Source: Athripsodes cinereus (taxonomy: Eukaryota > Arthropoda > Insecta > Trichoptera > Leptoceridae). From it: DNA of 64,000 nt. Positions 54,521-64,000 of this stretch are shown piece by piece; the first letter of the stretch is position 1, and every line of letters begins with the position of its first letter. The notes under the pieces were generated by a model. The model ran no database searches. It was not told the DNA's origin and was given only the letters and a program-made list of their open reading frames with translations. The position numbers were made by a program, and so were the translations under genes. The stretch covers positions 28,481,313 to 28,545,312 of the forward strand of contig OX388312.1 of the NCBI GenBank assembly GCA_947579605.1, in the 5' to 3' direction.

Positions 54521-54741
54521 AAAGATTTCGGAGTTACCCCTGTAGCTGACATGACTAAAGGTATTATATAAACGGACCTAGAATGCCACATATTTTTTAT
54601 TTCTCCTGCTAGTTCTGTATATTTACGTATTTTTTCTGCGACGGTTGTTTGTATGTTATGTGTATTTGGGACAGCGATGTCTACTAGGTACGTTATTTTA
54701 TTACGTTTATCATGTAATACTAAATCGGGTCTATTATGATG
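54521..54741 (-). mobile_element. LINE C-terminal fragment with PD...D-type motif
   Basis: The minus strand reads HHNRPDLVLHDKRNKITYLV, DIAVPNTHNIQTTVAEKIRK, YTELAGEIKNMWHSRSVYI and IPLVMSATGVTPKSLINN with no stop. The 'NRPDLVL.D.......LVDIAVP...N......EK..KY..LA.EI..MW' block occurs at the C-terminus of insect LINE polyproteins. The PD...D arrangement recalls restriction-like endonuclease cores, but this is inference. The rest of the element is absent. Confidence 0.7.
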
Positions 54742-54988
54742 TATTTATTTTTTTATTATTAATTACAAATTAAATTACTTAACGTTTCAACATCTTATCA
54801 TCATGACGATTATAACATTAACCTCACGTTTTCCCTTTTTTGCATAATCCTATCCATCATAATGTCATCCCAAATATGCCAACATGTTATTTTGTTATTG
54901 GGTACACTAACACGTCATCTAGAATAATAATATTATGATTTGCCCTTTTCTAAATATATGTACAATGCTTGTATGTAATATTATATAC

Positions 54989-55571
54989 CAGTGACGGGCT
55001 TTTCATATTTGCAAATAAAAACGCGTGTCTTAATAATTGGATTGCATTGCATAATTTCCTTTACCTAACTTATATTGATTTGGCTGGAAAAAACGTGATA
55101 AGCTCAGCGTTTGGCTTTTATGTAATCATGAAATTACAGCTCTGGTATGCCAGTAAAATTTTACTTTCATATTGATTGTACTAAACAAAACGACATCTCA
55201 AATTTCTACTCCTTCGTCACAAAATCCATTGAATAAAAATGGGATCTAGGACCAACTTGCTCTAGGCAAAACCTCCGCTGCATAATTTCACCGACTTACA
55301 CTGAACGGTATCATAAAATTACCTCCACCAGTAACAATATTTCTTAAATCCAACTTACACACATTATACGATACAAGAAGACAAAACCAATTAGACCTTT
55401 TTCGTTGGAGAATCATTTTTATTCAAAATAACATAGTACAAAATGCAGTTGGAAAAAGTATGAAGAACGTTTTTCATGGTGTGAACATAGTTCCAATTGA
55501 GATATCTGATTGGTTTTGTCAACGACTAATATTCATTACGATCCAATACGAAAAGTCTAGTTCCGCCACTG
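54989..55571. mobile_element. Candidate non-autonomous DNA transposon (CAGTGGCGG ends)
   Basis: The left end CAGTGACGGGCTTTTCATAT and the inverted right end CAGTGGCGGAACTAGACTTT bracket 583 bp. Similar ends occur alone at 14826. Flanks do not show a clean duplication and the interior is unrecognised, so the boundaries are tentative. Confidence 0.4.
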
Positions 55572-57584
55572 TTTTATATTTAGTTATAATGCTTTTTATC
55601 TCATACACTTAACAGATCTTAAGCTAAACAACTACATTCTAAAATAGATTAATTTTTTATTACAAAATTTCCTCCCCTCGTTGATTTTTTTTTTAATTGT
55701 ATTCCTATTTTTTAAGATTCAAAAGAGCACCCGATTCAACTTTTTTGTATTCAGTATAATTTATTCCGTTCATTATTTTTCTTTCTTTGGTATTATTATA
55801 AAACGTTTTTTTTATTATATATTTTTTTTCTTGGCGCAATCAAAGAGTCGACCTTTGTTCTGATCTCTTGGGAACATTTTGCTGCAAAGCATTTTTCTTC
55901 AAAGGTTTCTTTATACTAAAATCACTCTGTTTTGATATTCTGATTATAATTTCTCAATAATAATTATAAATAAAATAATTTTACTCTTTTTTTATATAAA
56001 AAAAATGTGAACCTTTTTGAAAATTTGGTGGCATTTTCGAAAAGAATTGACTTTCTTTCAGTTCAAATTTTTGATTATTTCATTTATTTAATTTTCTTTA
56101 AAGTTGACAATGTATCATTTCAGTTTATGTCGTCTTGTCAATGGGTAAATGCGTACCTATATAATTATGTTTTATTTTTTACGATATTTTTTTTTTAAAT
56201 ATGACCATTTATTTCATTACTTCATTTTTATTTTTCAAACATCATTAATGGTTTTCTAGGACGCTTCGTCTTTTAAAAAATATCAAGTTAAGGTTACTTT
56301 GTCAAATGCATTATCAAATAGAGTAATAGAAAACATATTGAATGTAAAAATTGTTAAGTTATTTTTACCACAGTGCAAAGGCCAATAAAAACGAGTCTTA
56401 AAGAGAGCAGCAGATCTCATCATGCCCAAGTATTAATTATAGAAAAAAACACTTACCTTAACAAAATTCCCCTTTTGCTATTATCCAACAACTACTTGTA
56501 CATATTCTTGAAACAGACCATCAAATTTTAATTCTTAACATATTAAAATTGACGATAATACACTAACATAAATATTCCAAGACAATGAGCACTTTTTTCT
56601 TGTATATATATTATATTTTGTAATTATACATATTATATATTTCATAATATTATCTGGAGTTAATATATTTTTTGAGCACTTCGAAATAGGCTAATGATCA
56701 CAAGTTATTTCGACTGTCCCCTATTCACAGTTTTACTATTTATCTTGAGCCACCAACAGCTAAATTATTAACCTCTTTTGAGCAGTGATCTATCTGTTAC
56801 TCTCTTCCTGTGGGATCTAGTGCCTGGGTTTATAGATCATGTATTTATTTCAATAAATTAGTAAATGTTCTTTAAAATAAGCTTTGAAGTATGAACTTTT
56901 TCCATTGAGTTATCATAAATAAATTTCTTTCTCATCTTAATTTTGAAAGTATTGAAAGTTTTTTTTCATAAGAACGATATAGTATAAAAATTTAATGTTT
57001 GAAGTTTTCTATTGTTTCATAATTAATTAATTATTTTTAAATATTATGTGTATTCATAGTTTTGTGTACATAACTGTCTTTCTGTATCCTGTCTTTCATG
57101 CTTACAAATTTTGAAATAAATTGCTGAAAACCCAAGCACGGGTCGGCTGTTTTGCATGTTTTTACCGATCATAATAAAATTATACACGTTAACTCTTTGT
57201 ATTGCACCTAGATAAAATTGTTTACCAAAAGCAAGCACAATTTGACATTAATTAGACGTAAATTCGCTTTGCCTTTCATATTTAATATTTTGGAACGTAA
57301 TTTTGTTAGCTATTTAAACATACTAACAAAGGTAAGAGTATGGCAATATAATTTGTTTACCATTCTTGCTTAGCAATGTCTACATAAAGATGTACAGATG
57401 TCCTTACCAAATAGTTTCTCATGCATTGTATTATATTACATATCTCAATTTTACACAATTCCCATATTTCGTAAAAAAAAAATTTATATGTTCTTTGCAT
57501 GCATTATATCGAACTTCTTTCCAATATTTTGACTGCATAGTTTATTGTGAAATATCAAGAAAAAAAAACAGTTCAATCCTCAAA
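55572..57584. other. Turtle intron 2, unrecognised
   Basis: AT-rich with many T-runs. No exon, RNA gene or repeat family recognised. Confidence 0.4.
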
Positions 57585-57612
57585 AAAGTGCCCTGAGGCA
57601 CACCAAATCCTA
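57585..57612 (-). mobile_element. Reverse transcriptase motif fossil (GFGVPQG)
   Basis: The minus strand reads GFGVPQGT with no readable flanks; the third such GVPQG scrap in the window. It could be chance given its length. Confidence 0.3.
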
Positions 57613-60126
57613 GTCTTCAGTTTTATTATTTTTTTCACTATTCCTATCCCTAATTTATGTAAACCTACGTAAGTTATATTTGATATACCAAATTTACTTT
57701 TTCGATATCATGTATTTATTTTTATTTACCTACTTGTTTAATCATAGTAGTCTAGTCGACTGTTGATATTAAAGTAAAATCCGTTATGTAAACAGTCGTA
57801 AATAATCGTTTGTATTTTGCTCGATTGGGAAATCGATTGTAAAATATATTCTTTGAGTTATTTATTTATCTTCGATCTACTTTTAGTTATTGTACTGAAA
57901 TACGATCAGTCGATTCAGCTGTTGTAACAAAACCGATATCTAATAATAATAATAATATTGTGAGGCGCTTTTAAAAGCTTCGAACGACACGATTCTACGA
58001 ATGTTATTTATCGATATGGATTTTGATCGAAATTTTGCCAGCTGACAAGAGAGTTCGATTATTCGATTAGAAATAAAGAGATGTTTCAACTGTTTGTTCG
58101 TATTTATTTTTATTATGACTATTTTTCCATTTGTGAATCTTTAGTATTCGAATTACCCGATCAACCGTGTTTGTATCACGTCATCAATAAGTATAATTAG
58201 GAATGTTTTTCATATTGCGTGCAATACCAATATGTTTTTTTTTTTAATAAGTACCTAAGTTATAAAATACGCCCAAATAAAATCTTAATACAATGGAGCA
58301 GGCAGTATCATACTGTGTTTTTAATGTTTTCGATTAAGTATTCTGTGAACTTTCATTTTCTCATGGAGTTCCCGGTAAGGAAAAGGTATCCTACTCTTTT
58401 CTATAAGTTTTTGAGTGTCCTGTAAAAGACCTTTATAAAGCTTTATACACAGAACACAAACAATATACTTTCTAGATTATACGAGCACAAGTTTTTAATA
58501 AGTTATAATTTTCTTCTTCAAAGCTCACTTTTTTAAAAAGGCTTTTTCTACCCTTCTCCATCTTTGATTCAGGGGCGTCTGCACGACGCCAATATATCTC
58601 ATTGGGTCTTCCCTCCATTATGCTCTTCTAATGTTTGACACATTACTTTTAGGATTCTTCAGGCCATGTCTATCAACTGCTGTGAATTGGTCTCTTCAGT
58701 AGCGCGTCACTTATTTCTATCCTTCGCCGACATCTTCCATTTAAACCCCTCCCCTTATTGTGGGGTATTTTATAGTCAACGTTTCAGTATCGCTGCACTG
58801 GTTTCAACTACTAAGCAAAATAACTATATCAATATGGTTTTCGTGCATATATAACTAATATATGTTGTTTTTGTGTTTGTATGTAACTATATACGTTCAA
58901 TGTTTATTCTATTATATTTGTTATCATTGTAGATTTCCGCCCACATACACAGTTTGAGTGAAATGTATACAAGTATATATATTGTACAAACATTGGTCGC
59001 ACGTTCAAAACTATGACGAGTCACGTTGAAAATGTATTTGTAAAAGTTTTTTGATATATTAAATTATTATTTACCAGAATTTCGACAGAAGAAATTGTGG
59101 AAATTAGATGTAATATATGAAGCTAAGTCATTCTTTTTTTTTCTAGTGGCCAGCGTAAATGTAAAAAATATATAATTCCCTAGTTCTGAATAAGAATTAA
59201 GATATCAAAGATTGGTGATACAAAAATCTTTAGGATCAATATGTTACTTACTATGCCATCTGCCTACCCTGCAAAGGCAGAAAAATTAAGAACTAGATAG
59301 ATTAATAGAAAAATAAGCTTTACGAGTACAAACAGCTGGACTATAATGACTTTTGTGGAAGTGTGTTGATTCGAATTAACGTAAATTTGAAATGTATTCC
59401 AAAATTCAAAATCTCTAATTAAACAGTGTTGTCATCAACGCTTCGTGTTACATTATCATGATGTATGGGATATATCTACCTATTCACAATAATAATATAT
59501 GTATCTACAAATAGCTGACGATTACGTATTCTGGCAACATTGACGTGTTTTTACTTTTACCTCAAACAACAATACCATCCATACGATGAATGTGAATTCC
59601 CTCTGTGTGGCATCTAATGCACCTAATTTTGATGGACGCGCTTGTGCACACAATCGAGTTTAGTGTACTGTTTATTTCTCTTTGTATAGAAGCTCAGAAT
59701 ATTTAATTATTTACCAAAAAACAACAAAGTGCACATGCCTATCATACGTTTGGATATATGAATAAAAACAAACAAAAATAATGACATAAAATAAATGTTA
59801 AAATAATAAATTTATATTTTATCACCAACGACCAACGGTAAACAGAGAAACACTGAGAAATTCAGTTGTATGGTGAAATAAATTAAAAACAGTAAAGTTA
59901 ACTTAGTAATAATAATATATTAAGTTAAGTGAATAAATAAATGTGGGACAATTTAAACCACAATAACTTAGAAACAATGAAAAATGCAATAATGATAGTA
60001 AATTGATGATGAAAAATATTACATAAATAGAAGTAAAGATAAATAATTCACTCGGTATCGGGTGCCTTGCCTCGAGGAAAGAAAGAAAAGAAGAAGTAAA
60101 GATAAAAATAAAAACAATATATTTAT
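57613..60126. other. Turtle intron 2, unrecognised
   Basis: No coding exon fitting turtle Ig domains (no WY...Y-x-C pattern) was seen on the plus strand. (AAT)n at 57942-57957. Confidence 0.4.
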
Positions 60127-60206
60127 TTCGTTAATAACTTTATTCATTTGCGAGCCGGCAATCGAAAACTTCCGCTCTCGTCGTCAGGCCAATGCAAAGT
60201 GAAGCA
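60127..60206 (-). repeat. Hammerhead-like structured element, single copy
   Basis: The minus strand reads CTTCACTTTGCATTGGCCTG, ACGACGAGAGCGGAAGTTTT, CGATTGCCGGCTCGCAAATG and AATAAAGTTATTAACG. Flanks CATTGGC and GCAAATG pair with one mismatch (helix I position), and GAGAGC/GTTTTC form helix II with G-U pairs. The GAA that should follow is GAT here. It matches 50700-50822 along its length. Confidence 0.6.
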
Positions 60207-61218
60207 TTATTATGAAGGTAGGTATGTGACATATGAAAAAATCCCATGGGAAATAAGCTCTTATCAGGTATGGTCTATCAAGTACGTAGACACCAAATTC
60301 TTTCTTTCAAAATTATTAATTTCGGATTTTACTTTTATGGTTTCTTTTGAACAAGTTGTTTTACAATAAATTCTATCGAATCCACGATTTAATAACTAGC
60401 AAGCTATGATGAATTGATAAATTGGAGCTTCTTAAATTAATACAAGGATTATATTTCATTTAAATTTAAAAGGCATTCGCGTCTACTTCTAAAGAAAGTT
60501 ATGTGTCTCCTTTTTATCTCTTATTTGTTGTTGTAATGTATTGCCCATATATTTTTCGATGACAGACATAAATTCGATGTTAGTTAATTTCTTTATAAAC
60601 TCTATTTGACTAGAACTATGGATCTGGATACTTCGTTTGTGATAATCATTCATATTTGTTGATAATTGCATCAAAACCACAACACGTTTGTGCCAATATT
60701 CATTCTAGATCTATCAGCCTTTGTGATACATTTTCAATCAATCAAGTGTGTGTTCAGTTTCAGATTACAATCATAAACGTATTAAAGTGATTTCGATACA
60801 GATTCAACAAGCAAATTACATAATTTGTAAATTGTTAAATACTTTACAACATTTTGTGATCGCACCTTCAACAGAAAAGATTCTGACACTTATTTAGTAC
60901 CTACAATTATTGTCAATACATTCCTGAACCGATAATTCAGACATCGACAAATTTTTCAGAACAGAAATAATCTTATATAAAAAGCAAATTACAGCTTAAA
61001 GATTATATCCCACAAATCAGTATTCTATAATACGGTATATATTTAGCAATTTTTGAGATTATTTTATTGAGTCGACGTTTATTTTGTAATACTCAATGTT
61101 TATATATATAGAATGTATCAAGACGTTTTTCAATTTGCATCCCCAAATGTCTGTCAAAATTTTGTGTTTTTTTTTATCTAATTTAGATTATAAAGTAATA
61201 TAAATAAAAAAAAACTGT
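60207..61218. other. Turtle intron 2, unrecognised
   Basis: Nothing recognised. Confidence 0.4.
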
Positions 61219-61355
61219 TTACTTCCATTTGATTGATAAATTAAAAAAAGAAACTTTTTGGACATTCGTCCATATATGTTGTAAGTAATTATTACTGAAA
61301 ATGGACGCACGTCCGAAAAGCTTTTAATATTAATTTATCAATCAAGTGAAAGTAA
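61219..61355. repeat. Imperfect palindrome with hammerhead-like arms
   Basis: TTACTTCCATTTGATTGATA on the left pairs with TATCAATCAAGTGAAAGTAA on the right. The right arm contains CTGAAAAT, the hairpin GGACG-ca-CGTCC and GAAAAGC; the left arm has a decayed mirror (GGACATTCGTCC). Same design as 2999-3241 and 47741-48016 but with different flanks. Confidence 0.65.
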
Positions 61356-61374
61356 GGAGTGTTTATTTTTTATT

Positions 61375-61540
61375 ATTTAAATAATTTCATAATCTACACT
61401 AAAAATAACTTTCATAGTGTTTCGTCTTCGAAAACTTAAATTTTTGAAGTTTTTATTAAATTATTTTATAATCTCAACTAAAATTAACTTTTATAGTGTT
61501 TCGTCTTCGAAAAGTTAAATTTTTGAAGTTTGTATTTTAG
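61375..61540. repeat. Tandem duplication, about 79-bp unit, 2 copies
   Basis: TAGTGTTTCGTCTTCGAAAA followed by TTAAATTTTTGAAGTTT occurs at 61415 and 61494, with flanking sequence also repeated at about 90%. Confidence 0.8.
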
Positions 61541-63139
61541 AAAACTTACAACTCATTAACACACTAAATTGTCAAATAATTGCGCTTTAGACATCTTTAT
61601 AATGTAAAATTAGTTTAAGGATAAATCAAAACGTTTAAATAATCTAAAATTCGAGACGTTAAATTACTTATACTAACAACTGTGGCGGGTTATTTAATAG
61701 TAATTTGTGTTTTGAGCAAATCTTAAAGAGTTATTTATAGTTTAGCCTTTGTGGGCTACCATCACCCTATGACATTTTACAACAGACTCTTTGTACAACG
61801 TTTTGAAATAATAATATATTCATTATTAAATTGGTAGAGTTTCATATTACTCGTCTACTACCGTCGTTTTGAATTAATCGCACGAAAATGTTTGGTTCGT
61901 TTGTTAATAAGGTAAGCTTTGACCACGGATGTGTTCTGAAAAATAATGCTTTCTGTATAAAATTGCATCCCTTGAGCATGTTTCTGAATAAATTGTTTCG
62001 TAAATATTTAATTCATCACCAGATATTCGCGATAAGCTGAAGGCATCCAATAGTTTTTGAAAATGCTTTATTATAAACGTCTTTTGTAAAAAATCAAACT
62101 TTTTGCAAATCAAAACTTATTTTATATAGATTTATCACAGATAGGATATCCAAGCATGTAAATATGTCAAATAAATTCGGTGTTGCCATTTTTTATACTT
62201 TCATTACTTATTTTTCCATTTTGCAGAAAGATGACCTTTGATAATATTCGCGCTGTGTCTTGTTAATTAGTGTTCATTGCCTGAGTTTAACCCGGGGTAA
62301 AGCTAGCAATTAATAAAGGCATACTTACTGTGAAATTTCACAACGGCACGGTTTTTAATTTTAATAACAATGATTACAATTATTTGATATTTTGGCGTCA
62401 CTAATGTTTCACTTCTAACCGTTTCCTTTTCCTCCCAATGTCCTCCTTTCTCTTTATTTTACCCACCTTATTATCATCATTACTATTAATTAATTAATTA
62501 ATTTTAAGCAATTTTTTATATTTATGCAATTATAATTTCATATTTTATTTTATAGGTTAGTTAAATATACTTTTTCGCTTTATCGGTACACAAGTACGTA
62601 GCAGAACTTCGAATTGGATGTAAATAAAATACACGTTAGTATTTAAACTAATACAAAAAAAAATATGGCCTTTTTAGGACACTGTCGAACTCTACATTGT
62701 AAATGTACTAATGAGACGAAATAAAAACCAGTAAATAATTCAAACAAAGAGCAGGTAACATGATAGAGATGTCATCATTATTATTTTACTCGCCTATGCT
62801 GATGCAATTTTGTAATTCTTCTGTGAAGATAGCCACAGTCTACCAACAGCGAATGTCAGTATTGCGAGATGTCAGTTAGCTAACTTCATTGATAAAAAAA
62901 TTCTATGTATACCTGTCTTGATAATTAATCAAAGACCAAACAAGTCAAACTAATCACATAGATTAAATATCTAAGATTTATATTTATTTAACTTATTCAG
63001 GACTAAATATTCAATTATGAACTGTGTTTAAAATATTGAACATAAAACAATGATTAAATGGAAAAATTTCATAAAATATGAATAATCACCGACACGTTTC
63101 GTGGCAAGGCCAAAACAAAAAACAATCAGGACCGATTTT
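61541..63139. other. Turtle intron 2, unrecognised
   Basis: TTAATTAATTAATTAATTTT at about 62486-62505. No exon. Confidence 0.4.
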
Positions 63140-63600
63140 TTATCATTATTATTATTATTTGGATAATTTGTAAAGCGCTGTTTTGTGAAAAAAAATCCAC
63201 CTCAAGGGCGCTCTTTGCTAACTAAGGTTGTGCTTGAATTATTCCGTGAGATTTCTTGAATAGATGAGTTTTCAGTTGGTTCTTGAAACGAGATATGTCC
63301 TGCGTTTCTCTGATCGTTTGTGGAAGCCTGTTCCAGACTACAGGTGCAGATATTGCAAAAGCACGCTCCACGTACACTGGTTTCGATACAGTACTGGTCA
63401 CCTCCAATTTAGTTGTTATATCTTGACAAGACCTAAGTGTTGTCTATCTATGACTTAACGCCTGTCTACCACAGAGTTCCATGATATATTCTGGGGCCAT
63501 AGCATGAAGTGCCTTAAATACTGTCAAACACACTTTAAATTCAACTCTCTCCGGACATCTGAGCCAGTGAAGAGATTGAAGGGTGGCAGATATGTGTGAT
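63140..63600 (-). mobile_element. L2/CR1-like LINE C-terminus and 3'UTR
   Basis: The minus strand reads LQSLHWLRCPERVEFKVCLT, VFKALHAMAPEYIMELCGRQ, a frame change, then VTSTVSKPVYVERAFAISAP, VVWNRLPQTIRETQDISRFK and NQLKTHLFKKSHGIIQAQP-stop at 63222. S-L-H-W-L, the FKALH..AP.Y block and WNRLP...FK..LKTHLF are classic L2/CR1 C-terminal motifs. The 3'UTR has GCGCTTTACAAATTATCCAA and ends in (AAT)n (plus 63143-63159). Confidence 0.85.
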
Positions 63601-64000
63601 ATGTGTGATCATATATTTAGAAAGACATAAATTTTGTCCAATGATGTGTTGAGTCTACTTATATAAGTTAATGGCTAACTTTATATCAGGATTACAGTAC
63701 TTGACTTAACCGAAAAAAGAATGGAATAGAATTTTTAACCATTTTCATTTCTTCATTATCAGTTGCTCTTTGACGTAAAATAAAACGTGTATTTTGTTTC
63801 AATCTTATTCGAATGCATACATCAAAATACGTAGAATTTAGTTTACATAAATCTTATGATTAATGAAAAATTAGATACCTAATATTATGATTGTTAAAAA
63901 AGGAATGCTTTAAAATGTCTCACCATAGATCAAAAGTTTCACGCACATCTTTCTTTTATCTATAATTGCTTGAAATGTAGCTTCTTAGTTTTAAACTCTT
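63601..64000. other. Turtle intron 2, unrecognised
   Basis: Nothing recognised up to the window edge. Confidence 0.4.

Noticed and set aside
55250..55560. Possible inverted repeat or exon between the CAGTGGCGG ends
   Set aside because: Apparent symmetry did not hold over more than a few bases and no frame is recognisable; left as the interior of a tentative element.

Overview
The window looks like insect nuclear DNA: AT-rich and intron-dominated, crowded with decayed non-LTR retrotransposons (LINEs), SINE-like repeats, MITEs and two mariner transposons, and carrying two exons of one conserved arthropod gene. Short TAGGTACCTA-type words are common, which recalls lepidopteran genomes, but the order is a weak inference. 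No bacterial, viral, rRNA or CRISPR feature was found.

The only host protein-coding gene I can support is a plus-strand homologue of turtle (tutl), a neuronal immunoglobulin-superfamily membrane protein. Its first coding exon (43302-43416) encodes the signal peptide. A 9.8 kb intron follows, and the next exon (53191-53324) encodes the N-terminal half of the first Ig domain. The two pieces join through a split valine codon. The rest of the gene lies beyond the right edge. A splice acceptor at 43241-43246 implies a non-coding first exon further left. The CpG-rich island at about 26.4-26.9 kb is a candidate promoter, so most of 27-64 kb may be intronic turtle sequence.

Layout. 0.3-26 kb: LINE 3' ends, about 14 copies of one short dispersed repeat ('repeat S'), palindromic MITEs, an internally deleted mariner (18.3-19.2 kb), a hAT-type non-autonomous element (20.7-21.2 kb) and a 124-bp tandem array. 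26-43 kb: the CpG-rich island, two copies of an RTE-like LINE ending in (GAT)n, one of them with a twin-primed 5' inversion (34.65-35.46 kb), and more MITEs. 43-53 kb (turtle intron 1): a MITE close to the splice donor, another RTE-like LINE, and a 1.3 kb mariner (46.6-48.15 kb) interrupted by a near-perfect 276-bp palindromic insertion. 53-64 kb (turtle intron 2): mostly unique AT-rich DNA with LINE fossils.

There is no operon-like or multi-gene system. The most interesting unexplained signals are (i) a dispersed family of palindromic insertions whose core resembles a hammerhead ribozyme, as known from Penelope-like retroelements; (ii) a 3'-tail hairpin kept by compensatory base changes across several LINE copies; (iii) the twin-primed LINE; and (iv) stacked upstream AUGs in the turtle leader.
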